Shown here piece by piece: positions 54,317 to 62,475 of a stretch of DNA of 64,000 bases; the first letter of the stretch is position 1, and every line of letters starts with the position of its first letter. A program made the translations under genes and the position numbers. The stretch spans positions 1 through 64,000 of the forward strand of contig JBDTCO010000087.1 of NCBI GenBank assembly GCA_039923495.1, read 5' to 3'. Origin of the DNA: JBDTCO01 sp039923495 (GTDB lineage Bacteria; Myxococcota_A; Polyangia; Palsa-1104). The notes beneath the pieces are model-generated. The model saw only the letters and a list, made by a program, of their open reading frames with translations, had not been told where the DNA came from and made no database searches.

Positions 54317-55348
54317 TCAAAGAACGCTGTCGAGCTGCGCGGCGAGGCGGGCGACGAGCGCGGTGTCTTCCGCACCCTCCGCGCCGAACTCCTGACCGAG
54401 GAAGAGCGGCGTGCCGAAGGCGAGCGTGTGCGCGCGCGCGGCACGGAACAGCCCCGTGCCGAAGCCGGTGGACTCGCCGACCGAGACGGGGACGATCGGG
54501 GCGCCGGTCACGAGCGCGAGCGCGACGACCGTCGCGAGATCGAGCGAGCCGCGACCCTCGTCCCCGCCGACGAACGCGAGCGCGACCTTGTCATCGTCGA
54601 GCAGGCGCGCGAAGTCGGAGAGCTCGGACGGCACGCCACCGAGCTTGCGCAGCAGCGAGCCCACGAGCGGCGTGTAGAGCCGAGCCGGATGGACGAGTGG
54701 GCGGACCTGACGGTGCGCGACGTGCTCGACGCTGACCGCGTGCGAGATGAGCGACGCATCGAGCGCGGTGCCGATGGTGCCGCTCCAGCCGAGCCTCGCG
54801 AGCCCGGCCTCGGCGAGCGAGCGGAGGCGACCCTTCGACGGCGAACGACGACGTGCGACGAGGATCGCGCCACCCGTCTCCGGCACGTGGCCGAGCCCGC
54901 GCACCGTCACGCGCAGCGAGCGGTAGAGGAAGTCGACGAGCGGTGCCGCGCGCCCCGCGAGCTGCGGGTCCCGGCCGAAGCGATCGGCCGACGGATCGAT
55001 GCGCATGAGCCACGTCTGGTCCTCTGCGCGCGCGAGCGTGAGCTGACGATCGCGCCAGAAGCGCCACGTGCCCGGCGCTGCCGCCTGCACGGGCTCGGCG
55101 ATGCTGAGCGCCTCGGTGGTCTGCGGCGGCGCCCCGACGACCTTGGCCACGACGACCTTGGCCCCGACGACCTTGGCCCCGGGCTGCTTCTTCGGCTTCG
55201 CCTTCGTCGCGGGCTTCTCGGCGCGCGTGGACTTCGGCGCCTCGGTCTTGCGAGCCGGCGCACGCTTCACCTTGCTGGCAGCCGCGATCTTCTCCGGCTT
55301 GCCGTGTGCTGCACCGAACGGATCGTCGCCGAGGATCTTCTTGCCCAT
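54317..55348 (-). CDS. PlsC-like acyltransferase fold protein without the HX4D motif, 343 aa
   Basis: The N-terminal ~95 residues are Lys/Ala/Pro-rich and disordered, with a 'GAKVV'-type repeat. The rest resembles 1-acylglycerol-3-phosphate acyltransferases: 'VRGLGHVPETGGAILVARRR' (where active enzymes have NHxSxxD after 'ILVA'), 'LLRKLGGVPSELSDFARLLD', 'KVALAFVGGDEGRGSLDLAT' (in place of FPEGxRS) and 'VALALVTGAPIVPVSVGEST', which is near-canonical. The catalytic His-Asp pair is lost, so it is probably a non-catalytic relative. AGGAG lies ~12 nt before the ATG at 55348. Divergent from mutL. Confidence 0.72.
   Translation of the reverse strand: MGKKILGDDPFGAAHGKPEKIAAASKVKRAPARKTEAPKSTRAEKPATKAKPKKQPGAKVVGAKVVVAKVVGAPPQTTEALSIAEPVQAAAPGTWRFWRDRQLTLARAEDQTWLMRIDPSADRFGRDPQLAGRAAPLVDFLYRSLRVTVRGLGHVPETGGAILVARRRSPSKGRLRSLAEAGLARLGWSGTIGTALDASLISHAVSVEHVAHRQVRPLVHPARLYTPLVGSLLRKLGGVPSELSDFARLLDDDKVALAFVGGDEGRGSLDLATVVALALVTGAPIVPVSVGESTGFGTGLFRAARAHTLAFGTPLFLGQEFGAEGAEDTALVARLAAQLDSVL
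55134..55178 (-). repeat. 15-nt tandem repeat in acyltransferase-like gene
   Basis: Three copies of a 15-nt unit encode 'GAKVV' / 'VAKVV' in the disordered N-terminal region. Confidence 0.8.
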
Positions 55349-55427
55349 GCCCTGCCGCTCCTGTCTCACGAGAAACCGATAGATTTTTCGAACCTTAGTT
55401 CATGCCTCGGACTGCAATCAACTTTTC

Positions 55428-55457
55428 TTGCGCGTTGCGTCACGAGTGGTGTGATAA
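55428..55457 (+). promoter_or_regulatory. promoter for mutL-miaA
   Basis: TTGCGC (55428-55433), 18-nt spacer, TGATAA (55452-55457), then 9 nt to the GTG at 55467. No ribosome binding site is present, so the leader would be only a few bases. Confidence 0.4.
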
Positions 55458-55466
55458 CGCGTTGTC

Positions 55467-57200
55467 GTGACCTCGCGCATCCGTCTCTTGCCGGCCGCGC
55501 TCGCCGATCAGATCGCCGCCGGCGAGGTGGTCGAGCGCCCCGCGTCCGTGGTGAAGGAGCTGGTGGAGAACGCGCTCGACGCCGGCGCGCGTCGCGTCGA
55601 GGTCGAGATCGAGCGCGGTGGCCTCGGGCGCATCGTGGTCACCGATGACGGTGGTGGCATGTCGCCCGAGGAGGCGCACCTCGCGTTGCGCCGCCACGCG
55701 ACGTCCAAGTTGCGCTCCGCCGACGAGCTGTTCTCGCTCGGCACCTTCGGCTTCCGCGGCGAGGCGCTCCCGTCCATCGCGTCGGTGGCCGAGCTCACGC
55801 TCACGACCCGCAGACCAGAGGACACCGCGGCGTACGCGATCGTCGTGCGCGGAGGCGAGATCGTGTCGGCCGAAGAGGTCGGCGCGCCGTCGGGCACGCG
55901 CATCGAGGCGCGCGCGCTGTTCGCGAATGTGCCCGCGCGACTCAAGTTCCAAAAGGCCGTGAGCACGGAGGCCGGCCACGTCGTCGAGTCGCTCGTGCGC
56001 ACCGCGCTCGGCGCGCACGACGTGCACGTGCGGCTTCGCGTCGACGGGCGCTCGGTGCTCGAGCTGCCGTCGCACGCGAGCCTCGCCGAGCGCGCGCATG
56101 CGGTGCTGCGTCGCACGGCCGGTCGCATCGTGAAGCTCGCGTCGGCCACGCTCACCGAGGGGCCGGTGACGGTCGAGGTGCACCTCGCGCCGCCGGACGA
56201 CGGCGTGCAGTCCGCACGGCACGTGCACCTGCTCGTGAACCGTCGCGTCGTGCGTGATCGCGGCCTCCTCGCGGCGCTGCAGGTCGCGCTGTCCGATCAC
56301 CTGCCGCGCGGTCGTCACCCGCTGGCGGTGCTGTCGGTGGCGCTGCCGCCCGCGGATCTCGACGTGAACGTGCATCCGCAGAAGCTCGAGGTGCGCCTCG
56401 CGCGCGGGGCCGAGGTGTACGCGGCGGTGCGGCACGCCGTGCGCCGGGCGGCCGACGTGGCGTGCTGGGACCGGGAAGCACCCGTCGAGCACGTCGTGAT
56501 TCCCGACGCCCGCTATCACGTCGATCGCGCGCCGGAGCCGCTCGTTGCACGGGATGTCGCCCGCGACACGCCGGGCATCTTCGACTTCGCCGCGGCGCCG
56601 GTGCGCGAGGAAGAAGCCGCGTTCGCCTACGGAGACGAGCGCGCGGCAGCCTTCGAGATCGTGAGCACACTCGCCTCGGGGGCCGCGCTGTACGTCCCTC
56701 CCGACGTCGACCCATCGACGCCGCGGTTCCTCGGCGCGGTGCCGGGTGGCTACCTTGCGTTCACCGACGCGAGCGGGCTGTGGCTGCTCGATCAGCACGT
56801 CGCCTCCGCGCTGTGCATCGTCGCGGCGCCACCCGATGCCGTGCCGCTCGCGACGCCGATCTACGTCTCCGACGCGCTGCGCGCCTTGCGCCTGCCGTCG
56901 CTGCGCATCGAGGGGCAGCACCTCGTCGCGGCGCCAGCCGCGCTCACGGATGCGGTCGCGGCGCTCGTCGAGCTCGAGCTCGCGCTCGAGGATCTCGGCC
57001 CCGAGGAGGTCGGCGAGCGCCTCGTGTCGATGCTCGCGCTCACGCCTGCCGACGAGCCGAGCGCCGACGTGGCCGAGGCGCTCTTCGCGATGCTGCAAGG
57101 CGAGGGCACGCCGGCCGTCGTCACGCAGCTGCGCTTTCGTGGTCGTCGCGCGGCGGTGTTCGTCGGTCGCGGCGAGCTCGGGCGTCGCCTCGATCAATGA
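55467..57200 (+). CDS. mutL: DNA mismatch repair protein MutL
   Basis: 577-aa GHKL ATPase linking MutS to strand removal. N-terminal motifs are intact: 'LADQIAAGEVVERPASVVKE', 'LVENALDAGARRVEVEI', 'VTDDGGGMSPEEA', 'HATSKLRSADELFSLGTFGF' and 'RGEALPSIASVAEL', then 'SGTRIEARALFANVPARLKF' and 'VHPQKLEVRL'. The C-terminal dimerisation domain is short and reads 'LWLLDQHVASALCIVAA', lacking the Glu of the DQHAxxE endonuclease motif, so it is probably not a nicking MutL. GTG start at 55467; miaA begins in its stop codon (ATGA). Confidence 0.94.
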   Translation: MTSRIRLLPAALADQIAAGEVVERPASVVKELVENALDAGARRVEVEIERGGLGRIVVTDDGGGMSPEEAHLALRRHATSKLRSADELFSLGTFGFRGEALPSIASVAELTLTTRRPEDTAAYAIVVRGGEIVSAEEVGAPSGTRIEARALFANVPARLKFQKAVSTEAGHVVESLVRTALGAHDVHVRLRVDGRSVLELPSHASLAERAHAVLRRTAGRIVKLASATLTEGPVTVEVHLAPPDDGVQSARHVHLLVNRRVVRDRGLLAALQVALSDHLPRGRHPLAVLSVALPPADLDVNVHPQKLEVRLARGAEVYAAVRHAVRRAADVACWDREAPVEHVVIPDARYHVDRAPEPLVARDVARDTPGIFDFAAAPVREEEAAFAYGDERAAAFEIVSTLASGAALYVPPDVDPSTPRFLGAVPGGYLAFTDASGLWLLDQHVASALCIVAAPPDAVPLATPIYVSDALRALRLPSLRIEGQHLVAAPAALTDAVAALVELELALEDLGPEEVGERLVSMLALTPADEPSADVAEALFAMLQGEGTPAVVTQLRFRGRRAAVFVGRGELGRRLDQ

Positions 57201-58120
57201 TCGCGGTAATGACCGCGGCAATGACCGCGCCGCTCCTCGTGCTCGCCGGGCCGACGGCGAGTGGCAAGACGGCCGTCGCGCTGCAGCTCGGGGAGCGCCT
57301 GCCCATCGAGGTCGTGTCGCTCGACTCGGTGCAGGTCTATCGTGGGCTCGATGTCGGCTCCGCGAAGCCGTCGCTCGACGAGCGCCGCCGTCTCCCGCAC
57401 CACGCGGTCGATCTCGTGGATCCGGACGCGCGCTACTCGACGGCCGACTGGTTGCACGCGGCCGAGGTCGCGATCGCCGACATCCGCGCGCGTGGCCGGA
57501 TCCCGCTCGTCGTCGGCGGCACGGGCCTGTACTGGCGCGCGTTGACCACGGGCCTCGCGGAGCTGCCATCGGCTGACGACGCGCTGCGGGGCTCGCTCGT
57601 CGCAGAGGAGGCCGCGCAGCCCGGGGCGTTGCACGCGCGGCTCGCGAGGATCGATGCGCCGAGCGCTGCACGCCTGGCACCGCGCGACACGCTGCGCCTG
57701 GTGCGCGCGCTCGAGGTGCACCACGTGTCGGGCCGTCCCCTGTCGGAGCACCTGGCGCAGCACGCGGCGTCGCGCATCGATCGTGGCGTGCAGACCATCG
57801 TGCTCGATCGCAGCGACGAGGACTTGAGGCACGCGATCGAACAGCGCACGCAGACGATGATCGAGACGGGGCTCGTGGAGGAGGCGCGCAGGCTTCGCCA
57901 GCGCTGGGGTGCGGTGCGTCCGCTCGACGCCGTCGGCTACAGGGAAGCGCTGCAGCTCGTCGATGGGGTCTTTGCGGAGCGGGAGCTGCTGCCGCGCATC
58001 GTCACGGCGACCTGGCAGTTCGCGCGTCGCCAGCGCACGTGGTTCCGCAAGGCGGGCGCATCGCTGAACGAGACCGACGCGCTGGCGGCGATCTACGCGA
58101 GCGCGTTGACGGTGCGCTGA
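57197..58120 (+). CDS. miaA: tRNA dimethylallyltransferase
   Basis: 307-aa enzyme adding the isopentenyl group to A37 of UNN-decoding tRNAs. The P-loop is 'LAGPTASGKTAVALQLGERL', followed by 'VVSLDSVQVYRGLDVGSAKP', 'HHAVDLVDPDARYSTADW', 'PLVVGGTGLYWRALTTGL' and the C-terminal 'AVGYREALQLVDG' and 'FARRQRTWFRK'. ATG overlaps the mutL stop; mutL-miaA order is also seen in Enterobacteria, so this is an old linkage. Its 3' end overlaps the M16 peptidase gene by 28 bp. Confidence 0.96.
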   Translation: MIAVMTAAMTAPLLVLAGPTASGKTAVALQLGERLPIEVVSLDSVQVYRGLDVGSAKPSLDERRRLPHHAVDLVDPDARYSTADWLHAAEVAIADIRARGRIPLVVGGTGLYWRALTTGLAELPSADDALRGSLVAEEAAQPGALHARLARIDAPSAARLAPRDTLRLVRALEVHHVSGRPLSEHLAQHAASRIDRGVQTIVLDRSDEDLRHAIEQRTQTMIETGLVEEARRLRQRWGAVRPLDAVGYREALQLVDGVFAERELLPRIVTATWQFARRQRTWFRKAGASLNETDALAAIYASALTVR

Positions 58121-59409
58121 AGCTGTCGCCGCTGCGCCGCGCCGAGCAAGCCGACCGCAGCGACAGTGATGCGCTCCTTGCGAAAGATGCGCGCGGCGGT
58201 GCGGCGCACGTCGTCGGGCGTGACGGCGGCGATGCGCGCGAGCTTGGCCTCGTACGACACCGGTCCCCCGAACAGCTCGGTGCCACCCCACCAGCTGGCC
58301 ATCGCGTCGGGATCGTCGAACGTGGACTCGAGGTCCCACCGGTAGCGGCGCTTCGCCTTGTCGAGCTCCTCGAGGGACGGCACCTCGGTGCGCAGCCTCC
58401 ACAGCACGCGCAGCGCCTCGTCGAGCATCGCGGGCACGTTGTCGTGCGCCGCGGCGCCGTCGATCTCGAAGAGCCCCGTGTCGTGGAAGTGCTCGCACGA
58501 CCCGGACACGTAGTAGGCGAGCCCGAGCTCGTCGATCATGCGCCGGTGCAGCCGCGTCGACATCCCGTCGTCGACGATGCGCGAGAGCATGAGCAGCGGC
58601 GCGTACATCGGATCCGTCTCGCCGAAGGTGCGAAACAGCACCTGGAGCTGCGTCTGCGAGCTCGCGTGCCTGGTGATGACGACCTCGGGCTTGGTCGGTT
58701 GCTTCGGCGGCGTGGCCTTGAGGCGCTTGCCCGTCGGAACCGCTGCGAACGCGCGCCTCACGAGCGGCAGCACCTTGCCATGTCGCACCGCACCCGAGAT
58801 GCACAGCAGCATGTTCGCGCCGCCGTAGCCGTGCGCAAAATGTCGGCGCACGTCGGTGGGCGCAAAGCCCTTGACGTTGTCGCGCGTGCCGATGATGCGC
58901 TGCCCGAGCTTGTGGTCCGGGAACGCCGCCGCACGTGCGATGTCGTCGATCTGGATGAAGCGGCCCTTGTCGTCGAGGTCCTCGCTCATCTCCTCGAGGA
59001 TCACGCGGCGCTCGACGTCGAGGTCCGCGAAGACCGGCACGGAGAAGATCTCGCCGAACAGCTCGATGCCGGCGGCCAGCGAGTCGGGGTGCAAACTCAC
59101 CTGGTAGAGCGAGTAGTCGCGGCCTGTCTCGGCGTAGAGCGTGCCGCCGATGGCCTCGATGGCCTGGCTCAGGCGGTACGCGTCGGGTAGCGCCTTCGTG
59201 CCGCGAAACAGCATGTGCTCGAGGAAGTGCGAGAGCCCGTTGTCGCGTGCGCTCTCGTAGCGGGACCCGACCTTCGCGTACATGACGATCGAGACCGAGT
59301 GCAGGTGCGGCAGCTCGATGGTCACGAACGGGAGGCCGCTCGGCAGTTCATCGAGGTGGCGGCGGAAGGGGAGTCGCTTCGTCGGCAAGAGGCGCTCATC
59401 TTGAGCCAC
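58093..59409 (-). CDS. M16 family zinc peptidase, 438 aa
   Basis: Pitrilysin/processing-peptidase-like protein without a signal peptide. The inverted zinc motif HxxEH is 'GLSHFLEHMLFRGTKALPDA' with the distal Glu in 'ERRVILEEMSEDLDD'. The C-terminal homologous domain carries 'RLHRRMIDELGLAYYVSGSC'. Such peptidases degrade small peptides or mature presequences. I kept the GTG at 59409; the homology begins about 20 residues later, so a slightly later start is possible. Convergent overlap with miaA of 28 bp; divergent from the kinase at 59456. Confidence 0.9.
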   Translation of the reverse strand: MAQDERLLPTKRLPFRRHLDELPSGLPFVTIELPHLHSVSIVMYAKVGSRYESARDNGLSHFLEHMLFRGTKALPDAYRLSQAIEAIGGTLYAETGRDYSLYQVSLHPDSLAAGIELFGEIFSVPVFADLDVERRVILEEMSEDLDDKGRFIQIDDIARAAAFPDHKLGQRIIGTRDNVKGFAPTDVRRHFAHGYGGANMLLCISGAVRHGKVLPLVRRAFAAVPTGKRLKATPPKQPTKPEVVITRHASSQTQLQVLFRTFGETDPMYAPLLMLSRIVDDGMSTRLHRRMIDELGLAYYVSGSCEHFHDTGLFEIDGAAAHDNVPAMLDEALRVLWRLRTEVPSLEELDKAKRRYRWDLESTFDDPDAMASWWGGTELFGGPVSYEAKLARIAAVTPDDVRRTAARIFRKERITVAAVGLLGAAQRRQLQRTVNALA

Positions 59410-59418
59410 GACGAAGGG

Positions 59419-59448
59419 TTGTCAACGACGGACGCGAACCCGTAGGCT
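59419..59448 (+). promoter_or_regulatory. putative leaderless promoter for the kinase at 59456
   Basis: TTGTCA (59419-59424), 18-nt spacer, TAGGCT (59443-59448), then 7 nt to the GTG start. TAGGCT is the same -10 as at 43521. No ribosome binding site is present. Confidence 0.55.
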
Positions 59449-59455
59449 GGTAGCG

Positions 59456-61180
59456 GTGGAGGGCCCCCGTTACCGCATGCTCGAGCGTCTGGGGCAAGGC
59501 GGCATGGCGACGGTCTGGCGCGCCGAAGATCGCCAGCTCGGGCGCGATGTGGCGGTGAAGGTGCTGCTGCCGCTGTTCGCCGATCGGCCCGCCGCGCAGG
59601 AGCGCTTCTTCCGCGAGGCGCGTGCGCTCGCGACCATCCGCCACCCGAACGTGCTGCAGCTCTTCGACTTCCTTCCCGCGACGCAGGACGAGCCCGCGCG
59701 CCTCGTGATGGAGCGCTTGCAGGGACCTTCACTGCAGCGCTTCGTCGTCGATGCGGGCGCGCCGCTGCCCGAGCTCGCGGCGCTCGTCGGTGCCGAGATC
59801 GGCGCGGGGCTCGTCGCCGTGCACGCGCGCGGCATCGTGCACCGCGACGTGAAGCCCGAGAACGTGCTGCTCGACGAAGGGCGCGTCGTCCTCACCGACT
59901 TCGGCGTCGCGCGCGTGCAGACGCTCGACGCGGCGCTCACGCAGACCGGCGACATCATCGGTTCGCCCGCGTACATGAGCCCCGAGCAGACGCGCGGTGA
60001 CGCGGTCGACCAGGCGAGCGATCAGTTCTCACTAGGCAGTCTGCTGTACTGGCTCGCGAGTGGGCGCGCGCCGTTCTCGGGGCCGCACCCGCTCGTCGTG
60101 ATGCAGAAGATCGAGCGCGTCGAGGTGATGCCGCTCGGGTCGTGCAACCCGCGCGTGCCGGCGTGGCTCGACCGCGTCGTGCGGCGCTGTCACGCGCGCG
60201 CGCCGGCCGATCGCTATCCCGACATGGCCGCGCTCGTTGCGGCGTTGCGCACCGGTCTCTCCGACGATGGCTTCGGCGAGCCCGCCGTCGAGCTGCGCGC
60301 GTACTTCGCGGCGCCGCCCACGTGGAACGAGTCCGTCGCCGCGCGCGTCGTGCCGGCACGCCTCGGGGACGCGGAGCGTGCGCTCCTCGAGGGCCGTCGT
60401 GCGCGTGCGCTGGTCTCGGCGGAGCGGGTCCTGCAGCTCGATCCGGATCAGCTGCGCGCCCAGATGATCGTTTCCAAGCTCACGACGGGGCGCTCGCGCG
60501 TGCTGCTCGTGGCGGGCGTCGTCGCGGCGCTCGTCGTCGCGGGGATCCCTCTCGCGCTGCGCGCGAGACACGTCGTGCCGCGCGTCGCTGTGAGTCCGCC
60601 TGTCGTCGCGGACAAGCCACCGATGCGCGAGCCGGTCGTGGCGATGGTGACCGTACCTGCCGCTCCGCGCATCACGAGCCCTCCGATCAAGAAGCCGCAC
60701 GTGAAGCAGACGGCGCCCATCGTGGAGCTGTCTCGCCCTACACCCGTCGCTGTGGTCGCAGCGCCGCCCGCACCCGCGATGCTGACCGTGCGCACATCGC
60801 CGTGGTGCGACCTCACGGTCGATGGCAAGGCGGCAGGTCGCACGCCGCAGGCGCTGGCCCTGCCGGCGGGCGAGCACCGGCTGCGCTGCACCAACCCATC
60901 GGGCGGTCTCCTCGAGCGCACCGTGGCGCTCTCGGCCGGCGCGACCAAGGACGTGGAGGCGCGGCTCGATGCGCAGACGCTCGTGACGTCGCACCTCGTG
61001 CGCGGTGACACCGTGTCGATCGACGATCAGCCGGTGCACGGCAGCCTCCGCATCACCGCCGGTCGGCACCGCGTGTCGCTGCAGCGGGCAAGCGTCGTGA
61101 TCGACACGCGCTGGCTCGACGTCCCGCAGACCGGCTGCGCGCTCTTCGACCAGCCCGAGCTACGCTGCGAGCGTCCATGA
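59456..61180 (+). CDS. Ser/Thr protein kinase with TM helix and PEGA tail, 574 aa
   Basis: Kinase domain starts at the N-terminus ('MLERLGQGGMATVWRAED', 'VAVKVLL', 'HRDVKPEN' at about 128, 'LTDFGVAR', 'YMSPEQ'); catalytic residues are intact. After a helical region with a tetratricopeptide-like end ('LLEGRRARALVSAERVLQLD'), a TM helix lies at about 348-366 ('VLLVAGVVAALVVAGIPLAL'). The outside part is a Pro linker and one or two PEGA-like repeats ('LTVRTSPWCDLTVDGKAAGR', 'LRITAGRHRVSLQRASVVID'). It heads an operon with two lipoproteins downstream, which may be linked to its sensing role. Confidence 0.93.
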   Translation: MEGPRYRMLERLGQGGMATVWRAEDRQLGRDVAVKVLLPLFADRPAAQERFFREARALATIRHPNVLQLFDFLPATQDEPARLVMERLQGPSLQRFVVDAGAPLPELAALVGAEIGAGLVAVHARGIVHRDVKPENVLLDEGRVVLTDFGVARVQTLDAALTQTGDIIGSPAYMSPEQTRGDAVDQASDQFSLGSLLYWLASGRAPFSGPHPLVVMQKIERVEVMPLGSCNPRVPAWLDRVVRRCHARAPADRYPDMAALVAALRTGLSDDGFGEPAVELRAYFAAPPTWNESVAARVVPARLGDAERALLEGRRARALVSAERVLQLDPDQLRAQMIVSKLTTGRSRVLLVAGVVAALVVAGIPLALRARHVVPRVAVSPPVVADKPPMREPVVAMVTVPAAPRITSPPIKKPHVKQTAPIVELSRPTPVAVVAAPPAPAMLTVRTSPWCDLTVDGKAAGRTPQALALPAGEHRLRCTNPSGGLLERTVALSAGATKDVEARLDAQTLVTSHLVRGDTVSIDDQPVHGSLRITAGRHRVSLQRASVVIDTRWLDVPQTGCALFDQPELRCERP

Positions 61181-61263
61181 CATCGATGTCGCGAACGCAC
61201 CCGCGCACCGCCCGAATCTCCAGCGATCTTCACTGGAACGAGGCTTGCTGTGGGGAAGCCTCG

Positions 61264-62475
61264 ATGCGTGTCGCGCTCCTCGCTCTCGTGATCGGCCTCG
61301 GTGGCTGCCTGTTCGTCGGCGGCATCAATCGTGAGCCGACGGCGTCGATCCACGCCACGGACCTCACGGTGACGGGTGTCGGGGTGCCGGTGCACCTCGT
61401 CGTCGAGGTGTCCGACGATCAGCCGGACGCGCGCGCGGTCGTGACGGTGTTCGACGATCAGTGCGAGCCGCATCACGGATGCAGGGACGCGTCGCGGCAA
61501 CCGCTCCCCGGCAGCCCGTCGTGCGTCGAGGCCACGCTCACGCCCACCGGTGGCGGCTACAGCGTCGTCTTCTACAGGGCGGGCGTGTACGTCGTGCAGG
61601 CGTCGCCCGTCGATCGCTACGGCGCCATCGGGTCGCCGGCGAGCCTCACCATCACCATCGTCGACGAGCCGCCCGTCCTCGGCGACGGGCTCCACGCGGG
61701 CTCCGCAGCGACGGCGTGCGGCGCGAGCTACACGGCGTCGAGGCCCGTGCCCATCGTGCTGGCGGAGGATGCCGTCGACCCCGAGGCGACGACCGTCGGT
61801 GCCGCGAGCTGCAGCGCCGTCGCACCGACGCTTGCCCACCACTGGTCCATCACGTCGCAGCCGACGGGCGCGGGGCGCCTCGGGCGCGCGACGACCACGG
61901 GCGCCTGCCCCGCCGTCGCGGTGGATCCTGCGATCGAGCTCGACACCGACATCACCGTCGTGTGCCTGTACCCGGATCCCACGGTCTCGTCCGTGACCTC
62001 GTCGACCTACGGCATCGAGCTCGCGATCGACGATGGCGTTCTGGCGAACACGATCGTCACGGACACGATGGTCTCCGTGCTCGGCGACTCCCCAGCCTGC
62101 CTCGGCGGCGTCTACCCGGGCCCCGGCAGCTACGTGGTCTCCGGTGAGGACCCCACGGTGTTCCAGGTCGTCGGCGCCGACGACGTGACGAGCGCAGGCG
62201 ACCTCGACTTCACGTGGTCGCTCGAGCGCAACGGCGTGTGGGAGGTGGTGCTCGACGCGACGCGCGGCATCGACGGCGGCGCACGCCTCTCGCTCGATCC
62301 CACCACCTACGGCTTCGCGGTCGGCGAGCACGTCACGCTCCGGGTCGACGTGACCGAGCCCGACGCGACGCCGTCTTGCGACGTCGCCGACGACAGCTGT
62401 CTCGTCGCCTCGTGCGTCGCGGCCCCGCAGACCACGTGCGCGAGTCGCGCGACGTGGTCCCTGGAGGTGCGCTGA
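61264..62475 (+). CDS. lipoprotein with Ig/PKD-like domains, 403 aa
   Basis: Signal peptide 'MRVALLALVIGLGGC' with lipobox 'LGGC'. The mature protein shows Ig-like or PKD-like beta repeats ('VPVHLVVEVSDDQPDARAVV', 'GVYVVQASPVDRYGAIGSPA', 'GDLDFTWSLERNGVWEVVLD') and scattered cysteine pairs. It is probably surface-exposed and structural or adhesive; no enzyme motif is seen. I chose the ATG at 61264 (GGGGAAG upstream). An ATG at 61177 overlaps the kinase stop and would add 29 residues, so the genes may be translationally coupled through it. Its TGA overlaps the next ATG. Confidence 0.75.
   Translation: MRVALLALVIGLGGCLFVGGINREPTASIHATDLTVTGVGVPVHLVVEVSDDQPDARAVVTVFDDQCEPHHGCRDASRQPLPGSPSCVEATLTPTGGGYSVVFYRAGVYVVQASPVDRYGAIGSPASLTITIVDEPPVLGDGLHAGSAATACGASYTASRPVPIVLAEDAVDPEATTVGAASCSAVAPTLAHHWSITSQPTGAGRLGRATTTGACPAVAVDPAIELDTDITVVCLYPDPTVSSVTSSTYGIELAIDDGVLANTIVTDTMVSVLGDSPACLGGVYPGPGSYVVSGEDPTVFQVVGADDVTSAGDLDFTWSLERNGVWEVVLDATRGIDGGARLSLDPTTYGFAVGEHVTLRVDVTEPDATPSCDVADDSCLVASCVAAPQTTCASRATWSLEVR

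Noticed and set aside
59421..59426. TTGACA on the minus strand before the M16 peptidase gene
   Set aside because: It lies only about 11 nt from the start codon, too close to act as -35 for that start; it is the reverse of TTGTCA used on the plus strand.
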